This document shows positions 8,091-17,200 of a stretch of DNA of 64,000 nucleotides, piece by piece. The notes beneath the pieces are model-generated. The model was not told where the DNA came from, did not search any database, and was given only the letters and a program-made list of their open reading frames with translations. The DNA lies in contig JACRFD010000074.1 in the NCBI GenBank assembly GCA_016218025.1, forward strand, positions 1 through 64,000, read 5' to 3'. Each line of letters starts with the position of its first letter. Position 1 is the first letter of the stretch. The DNA comes from Ignavibacteriales bacterium. Lineage in GTDB: Bacteria; Bacteroidota; Ignavibacteria; UBA10030; SZUA-254. The translations under genes and the position numbers were made by a program.

Positions 8091-9515
8091 ATGGATCATT
8101 TAGATTTTGAGAACTTTGACGACGAGTTCGATGAACCACGTCGAGACGATCAAAGAACCGAAGAAGAAATTCATAAGCTCTCCGAACAAATAAAATCCGA
8201 CACAAGCGGAACTGCAAACATTGAAGCAATAGAAGAGGTTGCTTACTTCTATTTTGAAAAGCAGAAATTTTCGGAGGCACTATATTTCTTCGACCGGCTC
8301 TTGGATTATGTTCCGTACAACTCGGATGCTTGGCTCAGACGCGGCACTATTCTGAATCATCTCCACCGGTTCGACGAAGCATTGGAATCTTTTGATCGAA
8401 GTATGACTTTAAATCCGAACGATTCTGAAATTTTTATCGGATATGCATACGCCCTGGAAAACAGCGGCAAAGCTGAGGAAGCCCTGAACTGGTACGATAG
8501 AGCGGTAGAACTTGATCCCCAGAATTACGATGCATTATTCATGAAAGCATTATCTCTTGAAAGATTGGATAAATTCAACGATGCAATTCGTATCTTAAAA
8601 TCTATTGTTCAGCAAAACCCTTTTCACAAAGAAGCCATATATGAATTGGGCTTTTGTTACGAATGCCTCAATAAATTAGACGACGCCCTTGCTTGCTACG
8701 ATCAGAACATTGAACTCGAACCGTTCAACCATATTTCCTGGTATAACAGAGGGATTGTACTGAACCGAAAAAATATGTTTAGTCAGGCAATAGAGAGTTA
8801 CGATCTGGCACTCGCATTAAAAGAAGATTTCCCGTCCGCATGGTATAATAAAGCGAATGCATTTGCCAACATGGGACGGCTTCATGACGCGATAGATTGT
8901 TACAGAGCAACAATCAGATTGGATGAAAAAGATGTACCGTCCTGGCACAATCTTGGAAATGCATACGAAGAATTAAAAATGTTTCAACAAGCGATACAAT
9001 GTTTCACCCAGGCGATAGTGATCGATCCGAAACATTACGAATCATTCTTCGGCCGCGGCAGCTGTTACGATGCAATTGAAAATTATCAAAAAGCATACGA
9101 CGATTATTCAACCGCTTTGCTACTCTGCAAAAATTATCCGGAAGTCTGGCACGCAAAAGCCGATGCCGCATATAATCTCGGCAAGTGGCGCGATGCGCTT
9201 TACAGTTATAAAATGGCTGTCAGATGGGATCCGGTAAATTTATCGGCGTGGTTCGATCTGGGAGAAACACTTCTCGAATACGGTTACTATAGAGAAGCAC
9301 TTAAGGCATTCAACAAATGCATCGAACTAAATCCCGATTGGGCTGATCCGTATTACGACCGTGCAAAAGTTTTATTTTTGATGAAGAAAACATTAGATGC
9401 GCTCGAATCATTAAAAAGATCTTTCCAACTCGATCCCGGAAAGAAAAAAGAATTCGAAGAAGAATTTCCCGGAGTGCGGTCAATAAAAGAATTCACCAAT
9501 CTGCTTGAACGATAG
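8091..9515 (+). CDS. Tetratricopeptide repeat protein
   Basis: A 474-aa protein with no signal peptide or membrane segment, so probably cytoplasmic. After an acidic N terminus (residues 1-45) it is built almost entirely of about eleven or twelve 34-residue TPR units. Repeated signatures include AWLRRGTILNHLHRFDEAL, AWYNKANAFANMGR, SWHNLGNAYEEL and AWFDLGETLLEYGY. TPR arrays are protein-interaction scaffolds, and the partner cannot be deduced. It has its own promoter, divergent from the yggS cluster, and larE follows after 57 bp with a separate candidate promoter. Confidence 0.9.
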   Translation: MDHLDFENFDDEFDEPRRDDQRTEEEIHKLSEQIKSDTSGTANIEAIEEVAYFYFEKQKFSEALYFFDRLLDYVPYNSDAWLRRGTILNHLHRFDEALESFDRSMTLNPNDSEIFIGYAYALENSGKAEEALNWYDRAVELDPQNYDALFMKALSLERLDKFNDAIRILKSIVQQNPFHKEAIYELGFCYECLNKLDDALACYDQNIELEPFNHISWYNRGIVLNRKNMFSQAIESYDLALALKEDFPSAWYNKANAFANMGRLHDAIDCYRATIRLDEKDVPSWHNLGNAYEELKMFQQAIQCFTQAIVIDPKHYESFFGRGSCYDAIENYQKAYDDYSTALLLCKNYPEVWHAKADAAYNLGKWRDALYSYKMAVRWDPVNLSAWFDLGETLLEYGYYREALKAFNKCIELNPDWADPYYDRAKVLFLMKKTLDALESLKRSFQLDPGKKKEFEEEFPGVRSIKEFTNLLER

Positions 9516-9558
9516 CATCATCTCAATCTATTTTTTATATCTATCACCCAAGGTGATA
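9505..9558 (+). promoter_or_regulatory. Candidate larE promoter with operator-like palindrome
   Basis: TTGAAC (9505-9510), an 18-bp spacer and TATTTT (9529-9534) are followed by a perfect palindrome TATCACC-CAA-GGTGATA (9542-9558) just where transcription would start, 14 bp before the larE ATG. The palindrome lacks a T-run, so an operator is more likely than a terminator. This is inference from position and symmetry only. Confidence 0.35.
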
Positions 9559-9572
9559 AGATTACTTACATT

Positions 9573-10406
9573 ATGACAACAGAACTCAATAATAAATATC
9601 ATAAACTACAATCGTTACTGATTGAATTAAAAAATGTCGTTATCGGATTTTCCGGCGGTGTAGACAGCACATTGCTTTTGAAGGTTGCAGTTGACACACT
9701 GGGGAAAAATGTTCTTGCAGTTATCGGCCGTTCTGAAACTTATCCCCAACAAGAATATAAAGAAGCATTGGAATTAGTGAATCTGATAGGCGCAAAATAT
9801 TTAGAAGTGAACACCGAAGAGACCGACAATATAAAATTCCGCGAGAACCCGATTGACAGATGTTATTACTGCAAGACCGAATTATTTTCGAAACTGCATC
9901 AGATTGCTGTTGAATATAATATAAAATGGATAGCCGATGGTTCTATAGTTGACGACCTGAACGATTTTCGTCCGGGGAGTAAAGCATCAAAAGAACAGAA
10001 CGTACGATCGCCTCTGCTCGAATCGGGATTCACAAAAGAGGATGTGCGCGAATTATCGAAACATCTCGGTCTGCCGACATGGGATAAACCTTCATTTGCC
10101 TGCTTATCCTCCCGATTTCCATATGGATTCGGGATAACCAAAGAAGCATTGAGAAAAGTTGATGAAGCCGAATCGTTTATCCGTTCATTAGGTTTCTGTG
10201 CATTCCGTGTAAGGCATCATGATGAAAAAACAGCCAGGATAGAAATTCTTCCTACTGAACTGCCAAAATTTTTAGAAGATGAATTGAGAAAGAAAGTTAT
10301 CGATAAATTAAAATCATTGGGATTCATTTACATCACTCTCGATCTTCAGGGATACCGCACCGGTTCGATGAATGAGGTATTACCTGAGGAGGTAAAAAAG
10401 AAATAA
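9573..10406 (+). CDS. larE: LarE-family ATP-dependent sulfur transferase
   Basis: A 277-aa member of the PP-loop ATP pyrophosphatase superfamily. The PP-loop is SGGVDS (27-32). LarE adenylates and then thiolates pyridinium-dicarboxylate mononucleotide while building the nickel-pincer cofactor of lactate racemase. Three conserved cysteines are visible: Cys97 and Cys100 (RCYYCK) and Cys177 (FACLSSR). Cys177 aligns with the sacrificial cysteine of the Lactobacillus enzyme. The extra CxxC suggests the three-cysteine class in which a [4Fe-4S] cluster carries the sulfur; that is inference from family knowledge. No larA, larB or larC is in this window, so the substrate pathway must lie elsewhere or the enzyme has another role. 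Confidence 0.88.
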   Translation: MTTELNNKYHKLQSLLIELKNVVIGFSGGVDSTLLLKVAVDTLGKNVLAVIGRSETYPQQEYKEALELVNLIGAKYLEVNTEETDNIKFRENPIDRCYYCKTELFSKLHQIAVEYNIKWIADGSIVDDLNDFRPGSKASKEQNVRSPLLESGFTKEDVRELSKHLGLPTWDKPSFACLSSRFPYGFGITKEALRKVDEAESFIRSLGFCAFRVRHHDEKTARIEILPTELPKFLEDELRKKVIDKLKSLGFIYITLDLQGYRTGSMNEVLPEEVKKK

Positions 10407-10832
10407 TCAGTTCAAGTCATATCACAAGTTTACCATCGAAGTAAATCTCCGATGACCACTTTGATCAATCATAATTCAAAATTTTATATTCTATATTTAT
10501 AATCCAATGTAATTCAACATTTCTTGTTCAAAATTCTTAATTTATCATATTGGAATTTTGAATATTGAATAATTGAATGCCGAATGATGAGGTGTGTTGG
10601 CTAAACCAAACCTCCGGTTTCTTCAAAAGTAAATCAAAGTCAGAAACCGGAGGTTCGACAAGTAATCAATCTCCCCATTTTTAAGGGGGAGATTATAGAG
10701 GGGGTCAAATAAAACAAGCAATAAAAATCTCCAACATTTTCATCAGACCAGCTAAGTCAAATGTCGGACATTTGAAACTTTGCTTCTCGTTCTTCTGTTT
10801 CGTAATTTAGTAAAGGTAATACGGCAAAGGAC
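10407..10832. other. Repeat-rich intergenic region
   Basis: These 426 bp hold no convincing ORF. Present are the 49-bp inverted repeat at 10608-10656, a hairpin with arms AATCTCCCC and GGGGAGATT (10668-10694), and a palindrome CAAATGT-CGG-ACATTTG (10758-10774). An AT-rich stretch at about 10480-10590 has TTGAAT-like simple repetition. AAAGG 2-6 bp before the ATG at 10833 serves as a ribosome site. Confidence 0.7.
10608..10656. repeat. 49-bp inverted repeat (15-19-15), copy A
   Basis: Arm AAACCTCCGGTTTCT (10608-10622), a 19-nt spacer, and AGAAACCGGAGGTTC (10642-10656), which pairs except for the last base. Each arm also contains its own small palindrome (AAACC-TCC-GGTTT). Same arms and geometry as the copy at 28241. 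Confidence 0.8.
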
Positions 10833-13800
10833 ATGTCTATGAAACTCAGAATTTATTTAACTTTATCACTCCTCCTAATCATAACGGGCTCTTTCACTTA
10901 TGCACAGGATGCGACTTTCGGGAAAAATAAAGTTCAGTATAAAAATTTCGATTGGTATTTCATCCAATCAACACATTTCGATGTTTACTATTCTCAAAAT
11001 GGAAATTCTTTAGCCGAATTTACAGCCGAAGTTGCCGAGTCGGCATACTATTCCATCAGCAGATCGTTTAGATACCAGATCCCCGACCGCATACCGATAA
11101 TTGTTTATAACTCGCATAACGATTTCCAGCAAACCAACGTAGTAAACGAATATATGGAAGAGGGTATTGGCGGTGTTACCGAGATGTTCAAGAACCGTGT
11201 TGTTGTACCTTTCGAAGGTGATTACAAAAAATTCAGACACGTCATTCACCACGAACTTGTTCACGCCGTTATAAATGAAATGTTTTACGGCGGATCATTA
11301 CAATCGATAATATCAAACAACATCACTCTGCAATTACCGCTTTGGTTCAACGAAGGAATTGCCGAGTATGAAGCCTTAAAATGGGATGCCAATTCCGATA
11401 TGTTTTTAAGAGATGCAACCGTGCATGAGTATCTTCCAAAAATCGATCAGCTATACGGTTACTTTGCGTACCGCGGCGGTCAATCGGTTTGGAATTATAT
11501 CGCTTCAAAATATGGCGATCAAAAAATCGCAGAAATACTTACACGGATCAAAGGATCGAGAAATGTAGATCAAGGATTCAGAAGCGCGCTCGGATTGAAT
11601 ATTGAAGAACTTTCTGAAAAATGGCAGAAGGAACAAAAAGTATTGTACTGGCCCGATATCGCCAAGCGAAAAGAACCTTCCGATTATGCCCGGCGACTTA
11701 CAGATCACAGGAAAGAGGGCGGCTTTTACAATACAAGCCCTGCTATATCACCCAAAGGAGACAAGCTGGCATTCATCTCGAACAGGCATGATTACTTCGA
11801 TGTTTTTATCATGAATACCATTGACGGGAAGATTGAACAGAAATTGATAAAAGGACAGCGGACTGCAAATTTCGAAGAGCTCCACCTGCTTACGCCGGGG
11901 ATGTCGTGGTCACCAGACGGAAAATATATAGCCCTCACAGCCAAGGCAGGAGCAAGAGATGCAATTATGATTGTAAACGTTGAATCGGGTGATGAAGAAA
12001 AAATAGAATTCGATCTCGACGGAATTTTTTCGGTTGATTGGTCGCCTGTTCAATCCGATAAACCCAACACAAGAGGAAAGCTGGCATTTGTCGGTAACCA
12101 CGGAAACAATTCAGATATCTTTGTTTATGATCTTGGCACAAAAGAGCTTACAAACTTAACAAGCGACATTTTCAGCGATGCTGATCCTTCTTGGTCGGCA
12201 GACGGGAACACAATTTATTTTTCATCCGATAGAGATACTAATATCTCGGCAGAAAATATTTCAGGTGATTTCAAAATTTATAAATCTAATTACCGGCAAT
12301 ACGATTTGTACAGCGTTGATCTGAAATCGAAAGCGATAAAAAGAATTACAGATTATCCCAACAGCGATGAGACATCGCCATGCGCAACTCCCGACGGCAA
12401 ACATCTCTTATTCATTTCCGATCAGAACGGTATCAATAATATTTATATCAAAAATCTTCTGAACGATTCCACCCCTGCAATTACAAATTCATTGAGCGGT
12501 GTCTATCAACTATCATTATCAAAAGACGGTAATAAACTCGCTTTCAATTCATTATCAAATGCAGGTTTCGATTTATTTTTGATGAGAAGTCCGGTTGAAC
12601 AACCTACAATATCAGGACCATTGGAGTTGACAGAATATTTCCAGAGAATGCTGGCAAAAAACATATCGACCGATTCTTCATCCACTAAACAAGCTGCCAT
12701 TCAATTAGATGAAAAGATCACGATAAAATTAGAGCGAAAAGATACTCTTGTTACTTTAAATTCGGATTACGGAAAATTAGATCTGAAGAATTATATATTT
12801 AATGATATATATCGTGATCGTACCAACAAAACCACCGACACAATAAAGACTTCTGTCTTAACAAATAATATCGATTCTTCAGGACGCTACAGAATAAATA
12901 AATATAAAATCAACTTCTCGCCGGATATAATTTATGGAAGCGCTGGGTACAATACATTTTATGGAGTGCAGGGCTCTACTATAATGGCTTTCAGCGATAT
13001 GCTGGGGGATCATCAATTTTATCTTCTGTTAGATTTACAGTTCGGACTTACAAACAGTAACTATGCATTAGCATATTTTTATCTTCCTAAACGAATAGAT
13101 TATGGAATACAGGGATATCACAATGTAGGATTTTTAGATATTTATGATCCCACGGCAGACCAGTACAACAGGTACAGATTCAGGAATTACGGCATCACGG
13201 GAATGGCTACTTACCCGATTGATAAATTCAACAGGTTCGAAGCCGGATTATCATGGATGAATCTGAGACGCGATAATCTGACAGACCCAACAATTTCATC
13301 TCAAAAACGGAGCGTGATTGTTCCTTCACTTGGCTACGTGCATGATAACAGTTTGTGGGGATTGATTGCTCCGGCAAACGGGGAACGGTATTTAATCAAT
13401 TTAATGGCAAGTCCGAAATTTAATTCATCATCTTTGGGTTTCATATCAATCAACGCCGATTACCGGAAATATTTCCGTCTGGGGAATATGTATACATTGG
13501 TTTTGCGGATTGCGGGCGGCGGAAGTTTCGGCAAAGATCCCCAACGGTTTGTGTTAGGAGGCGTTTCCAACTGGCTTAACTGGCGGGTGGATCATAATCA
13601 AATTCCCATAACTCAGGCAGAAGATTTTGTTTTTTTAACATACGGAGTTCCTCTGAGAGGTTTCAATTACAATGCGAAAACCGGAACTAAATACGGAATG
13701 ATGAATGCCGAACTCAGGTTTCCATTATTCGGTTATTTTGCTGCCGGTCCGATTCCTGTTTTCTTTCAGAGTTTCAGCGGAGCAATATTTTTAGATATGG

Positions 13801-14009
13801 GAGGAGCGTACAGATGGAGAAAAGATTTTAAAGCGTTCGATAAAGATATAAACGGAAACACTTACATGCGCGACTTGTTAGCCGGTACCGGCTACGGTGT
13901 TAGAATGATTTTGCTGGGATTTTTATTGAAGATGGATGTTGCGTGGAATTTCAATCTGCAGGAAACTTCCACTCCCCAATATTATTTTTCGCTGGGGGCA
14001 GATTTTTAA
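10833..14009 (+). CDS. Secreted peptidase-MA-like / TolB-propeller / beta-barrel protein
   Basis: A 1058-aa envelope protein with a signal peptide ending near residue 24 (FTYAQ). Residues 40-185 resemble a zinc metallopeptidase: HELVH (His140, Glu141, His144) with a likely third ligand Glu174 in WFNEGIAEYE. Residues 280-600 hold WD40/PD40 repeats of the TolB type (ISPKGDKLAFISNRHDYFD, MSWSPDGKYIALTA, PSWSADGNTIYFSSDRD, TPDGKHLLFISDQNG). The C-terminal roughly 400 residues are rich in alternating aromatic strands with GFNYNAKTGTKYGMMNAELRFPLFG, like an Omp85-type barrel ending in F. It is monocistronic and its last 4 bp overlap the convergent histidine kinase gene. The domains are recognisable; the biological role of the combination is not known to me. 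Confidence 0.8.
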   Translation: MSMKLRIYLTLSLLLIITGSFTYAQDATFGKNKVQYKNFDWYFIQSTHFDVYYSQNGNSLAEFTAEVAESAYYSISRSFRYQIPDRIPIIVYNSHNDFQQTNVVNEYMEEGIGGVTEMFKNRVVVPFEGDYKKFRHVIHHELVHAVINEMFYGGSLQSIISNNITLQLPLWFNEGIAEYEALKWDANSDMFLRDATVHEYLPKIDQLYGYFAYRGGQSVWNYIASKYGDQKIAEILTRIKGSRNVDQGFRSALGLNIEELSEKWQKEQKVLYWPDIAKRKEPSDYARRLTDHRKEGGFYNTSPAISPKGDKLAFISNRHDYFDVFIMNTIDGKIEQKLIKGQRTANFEELHLLTPGMSWSPDGKYIALTAKAGARDAIMIVNVESGDEEKIEFDLDGIFSVDWSPVQSDKPNTRGKLAFVGNHGNNSDIFVYDLGTKELTNLTSDIFSDADPSWSADGNTIYFSSDRDTNISAENISGDFKIYKSNYRQYDLYSVDLKSKAIKRITDYPNSDETSPCATPDGKHLLFISDQNGINNIYIKNLLNDSTPAITNSLSGVYQLSLSKDGNKLAFNSLSNAGFDLFLMRSPVEQPTISGPLELTEYFQRMLAKNISTDSSSTKQAAIQLDEKITIKLERKDTLVTLNSDYGKLDLKNYIFNDIYRDRTNKTTDTIKTSVLTNNIDSSGRYRINKYKINFSPDIIYGSAGYNTFYGVQGSTIMAFSDMLGDHQFYLLLDLQFGLTNSNYALAYFYLPKRIDYGIQGYHNVGFLDIYDPTADQYNRYRFRNYGITGMATYPIDKFNRFEAGLSWMNLRRDNLTDPTISSQKRSVIVPSLGYVHDNSLWGLIAPANGERYLINLMASPKFNSSSLGFISINADYRKYFRLGNMYTLVLRIAGGGSFGKDPQRFVLGGVSNWLNWRVDHNQIPITQAEDFVFLTYGVPLRGFNYNAKTGTKYGMMNAELRFPLFGYFAAGPIPVFFQSFSGAIFLDMGGAYRWRKDFKAFDKDINGNTYMRDLLAGTGYGVRMILLGFLLKMDVAWNFNLQETSTPQYYFSLGADF

Positions 14010-15496
14010 ACAACATTCTCCGAAAAAAGCGGTATGAATACATTGAATTTGCTTCCGGTATTCTCTTCGCTTTCGACGGTAATTTTTCCTTTATGCAATT
14101 CGGCAATCCATTTTGCTATTGATAAACCGAGACCGCTTCCTCCAAGCTCTCTTGATCTAGCTTTATCGACACGATAAAATCGGTCGAAAATTTTCTTTTG
14201 TTCATTCACCGGAATTCCTACGCCGTTATCTTTCACGCTCATCACCGCAAATCCATTTTCATTTTCGAGCGATAAAGTTACATTCCCGTTCTCAGGTGTG
14301 AATTTTATCGCATTATCCACAAGGTTCAGCATCAACTGCCGTAAACGCACTCTGTCGCCGTTTACCACCGACTGATCTTTTTCAATCAGTTTGATTGATA
14401 TATTTTTCTTCAATGCGAGCATTTCGCTGTCTTCGAATAACTCTTTTAGTAACTCATTCAGATTAACATGTTCTCTGAATAAAATTTCAGGTTGTGCATG
14501 ATCGGCTTTAGCAAGCGTAAGAAGATTGTCGATGATAGTTGATAACCTTATTACTTCCTCCAGCATGCTGGCAAGAACCCGGCGATACTCCTCACCTTCC
14601 TTTGGATTTCTTAATGAGAGTTCAATTTCACCCCGCATGATAGTCAGTGGTGTTCTTAATTCATGCGATGCATCGAGCGAAAATTGCTTGATCTGATCGA
14701 ATGATTGTCGTAAACGGACAATCATCCCGTTGAATGTCGAAATCAACCGGCCTATTTCATCATTTACAGACCGTTTGGGTATTTGTTGATCGAGATTGTG
14801 GGCTGTAATTTTTTGGACAGTTTTAGTTATGTTATCAACAGGCCTTAGAGATGAGTATGCAAAAAACCATCCGCCACCGATTGATATCGCGAGGGCAATA
14901 GGAACGAGAACCAAAAATATTGCAAAAAGATTTTCCAAAACTTCACGCAATTCATCAAGCGGATACGCCACATAAATATGATTCGTTTTCGTGGAAGTTG
15001 ATGCGACCCGGAGATTTTCACCACGTTCATTTTTTATTGTATTTATCTGGATTGTATTGAGCGGCGCCGGGTTCACCGGAAGACTGTCTTCCCCAACTGT
15101 AAATGAACGAAATATAACATTCCCTTTTTTGTCTGTTACTTCGATAAGAGTTTTTTTGGGATTAAGCAGTGCATGTTCATAAATTTGATTCCAGATATCT
15201 TCGTCTGCCTGGCTCATTTCAATTGAATCCTCAGGAATCTCTTCAGTTATCGGATCAATTTTGGAATTCTTCTTTTTCATTGTGAATTTTTTGCTCGGTC
15301 TTACCTTCGCAGCTTTTGGCTCAATAAATCCCTTCACCCATTGAACCTCATTACTCAATGAAATATCCAAACTATCGGTAAGTTTTTGGCGTGAGTATGT
15401 ATAAGCAATCAACCCGAAGGCAACGAGTGTACTCAAAAGCAACAGCGAGTACCAAAAAGTCAATCTTGCTCGTATCGACTTCAACCCGCTAAACAT
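14006..15496 (-). CDS. Sensor histidine kinase (HAMP, HisKA, HATPase)
   Basis: A 496-aa membrane kinase. One transmembrane helix lies at about 13-33 and another at about 190-212, enclosing a roughly 155-residue periplasmic sensor with a Lys-rich patch at 64-80. A HAMP linker follows (to about 265). The HisKA motif SHELRTPLT places the phospho-accepting His at 278. The ATPase domain has NLVDNAIKFTP, DNGVGIP and GGSGLGLSIAKWI. This is the CusS/ArlS-like layout. It follows its response regulator by 18 bp and surely forms a two-component pair with it. The input signal is unknown. It converges on, and overlaps by 4 bp, the large secreted protein gene. Confidence 0.93.
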   Translation of the reverse strand: MFSGLKSIRARLTFWYSLLLLSTLVAFGLIAYTYSRQKLTDSLDISLSNEVQWVKGFIEPKAAKVRPSKKFTMKKKNSKIDPITEEIPEDSIEMSQADEDIWNQIYEHALLNPKKTLIEVTDKKGNVIFRSFTVGEDSLPVNPAPLNTIQINTIKNERGENLRVASTSTKTNHIYVAYPLDELREVLENLFAIFLVLVPIALAISIGGGWFFAYSSLRPVDNITKTVQKITAHNLDQQIPKRSVNDEIGRLISTFNGMIVRLRQSFDQIKQFSLDASHELRTPLTIMRGEIELSLRNPKEGEEYRRVLASMLEEVIRLSTIIDNLLTLAKADHAQPEILFREHVNLNELLKELFEDSEMLALKKNISIKLIEKDQSVVNGDRVRLRQLMLNLVDNAIKFTPENGNVTLSLENENGFAVMSVKDNGVGIPVNEQKKIFDRFYRVDKARSRELGGSGLGLSIAKWIAELHKGKITVESEENTGSKFNVFIPLFSENVV

Positions 15497-15514
15497 ATCT
15501 TAAACCAAACCCCT

Positions 15515-16189
15515 TCATCCCTCATCCTTCATTACATATCCTACCCCTCGGACAGTATGAATCAGTTTTTTCTCGAAGCTATCATCCACTTTGCTTCTCA
15601 GGTGATTAATGTAAACATCGATTACATTGGTCCCTGTGTCGAAATTATAATTCCATATATGTTCTGAAATGATAGTGCGGGTTAAGACGCGGTTAACATT
15701 TCTCATAAAATATTCTAAGAGAGCATATTCTTTCGCGGTAAGCTCAATTACTTTTTCTCCACGTTTTGCTTTATGTGCAACAATATCTAATAATAAATCC
15801 GAAACCCGAAGAACAGTTGATTTTTCATTGGAACCCCGGCGAAGCAAAGAGCGAACGCGGGCTAACAGTTCCGCGAATGCGAACGGCTTTGTAAGGTAAT
15901 CATCCGCACCGCTGTCTAATCCTTCAACTTTATCTTCAATTGCAGATTTTGCAGTGAGCATAATAACCGGTACAGATATTTTTTTTGATCTTACCTCCTT
16001 TAAAATAGAAAGCCCGTCCTTCTTGGGAAGCAGAATATCCAAAATCAATAAATCGAAATTACCACTGGTCGCTAGTCTGGCACCATCTTCTCCGTCATGA
16101 GAAACTTCAACGGTATAATGTTCTTCCATTAACCCTTGTTGGAGGAATTTTGCAACTTTTTTTTCGTCTTCAACGATAAGAATTTTCAT
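15515..16189 (-). CDS. OmpR/PhoB-family response regulator
   Basis: A 224-aa two-domain regulator. The receiver domain (1-117) has the acidic pocket VEDE (6-9), phospho-acceptor Asp51 in LILDILLP, the Thr of MLTAKS and the Lys of LTKPFAF. A winged-helix DNA-binding domain follows (about 127-222), with ELTAKEYALLEYF and the recognition-helix region TNVIDVYINHLRSKVD. It is first in an operon with the kinase, divergent from the TRAP operon across a 117-bp gap. Its targets are unknown. Genes for the TRAP transporter next door are an obvious but untested candidate. Confidence 0.94.
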   Translation of the reverse strand: MKILIVEDEKKVAKFLQQGLMEEHYTVEVSHDGEDGARLATSGNFDLLILDILLPKKDGLSILKEVRSKKISVPVIMLTAKSAIEDKVEGLDSGADDYLTKPFAFAELLARVRSLLRRGSNEKSTVLRVSDLLLDIVAHKAKRGEKVIELTAKEYALLEYFMRNVNRVLTRTIISEHIWNYNFDTGTNVIDVYINHLRSKVDDSFEKKLIHTVRGVGYVMKDEG

Positions 16190-16306
16190 ATGAATCCTGC
16201 AAAAATATTATTCCCGGTATTTCAATGAATAGAATATAAAAACATTTTAAATCAACTGCCAACCATTTTTTCAGATATTTACAACTTTTTGTATATTGCT
16301 TCTGTT

Positions 16307-17200
16307 ATGAAATTACCGATATTTATCTTTACAACGCTATCATTCTTTTTCTCGGGCTGTTTCCAACAAATCGCCATTAAATCTCTTGGTGGAATAATGG
16401 ACAGCGGATTCGAGGTTCTGAACGAAGAACAAGACCTAAACATAGCTGAAATGAGCATTGCATCCGATCTGAAACTCCTTGAAGCGATTCTGAAAAACGA
16501 TCCGGATAATGAACATTATTTGTTCTTAGCAACAATGGGATATGCAAGTTATGCATTGGGATTTGTTGAAGATGAAAGTCCTGAACGTGCACGGTTGTTT
16601 TACCTCAGGGCAAGAGATTACGGTTTAAAAATCTTGCACAAAAACAATAAATTCAAAGCAACTCAGAATGTTTCGGAAAAAGAATATTACGATGCGCTTG
16701 AATCATTTTCCAAAGATGAATACCCTGCAATTTTCTGGACTGCCGCCTCTTGGGGAAGTTATATCAGTTTGAACCTGACCGATCCTGATGCGGTTGCCGA
16801 TCTTTGGAAAATTGAATTGATGATGAAATTCATCACGGATAAAGAACCCGCTTATTTTTTCGGGGGCGCTCACTTCTTTCTTGGAACACTTGCAGGAAGC
16901 CGCCCTCAGATGTTGGGTGGAAATTCCGAAATCTCAAAAAATCATTTTGAAGAGTGTTTAAAAATAAACGAAGGAAAATTTTTAATGACCTACGTTTATT
17001 ATGCCAGATCGTATGCAGTTCAAACTCAGAACAAAGAATTATTCAAACAATTTTTATCTACTGTCGACACTGCATCAATCGATATTCTTCCTCAGGCACG
17101 GTTATCAAATGCAATAGCCAAGAAGAAAGCTAAATTATTAATGGAAAAGGTAGATGAATTATTTGAATCAGAAACAGGAGATCAAATTGAAAATCAATAA
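16307..17200 (+). CDS. TatT-family lipoprotein associated with a TRAP transporter
   Basis: A 297-aa lipoprotein whose signal peptide ends at a lipobox (FFFSGCFQQ). The ATG at 16307 is preferred over an in-frame TTG at 16289 because it gives the standard lipoprotein signal. The mature protein is helical, with TPR-like pairs (LKLLEAILKNDPDNEHYLF; YFFGGAHFFLGTLAG.RPQMLGG), matching the TRAP-associated T-component described in Treponema as TatT. In that system a TPR lipoprotein trimer docks with the substrate-binding P protein. The gene heads an operon with dctP, dctQ and dctM, and dctP starts inside its last codons. Substrate unknown. Confidence 0.82.
   Translation: MKLPIFIFTTLSFFFSGCFQQIAIKSLGGIMDSGFEVLNEEQDLNIAEMSIASDLKLLEAILKNDPDNEHYLFLATMGYASYALGFVEDESPERARLFYLRARDYGLKILHKNNKFKATQNVSEKEYYDALESFSKDEYPAIFWTAASWGSYISLNLTDPDAVADLWKIELMMKFITDKEPAYFFGGAHFFLGTLAGSRPQMLGGNSEISKNHFEECLKINEGKFLMTYVYYARSYAVQTQNKELFKQFLSTVDTASIDILPQARLSNAIAKKKAKLLMEKVDELFESETGDQIENQ

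Noticed and set aside
10668..10694. Hairpin AATCTCCCC/GGGGAGATT as a terminator
   Set aside because: It lies about 260 bp beyond larE and has no T-run; more likely a dispersed intergenic hairpin.
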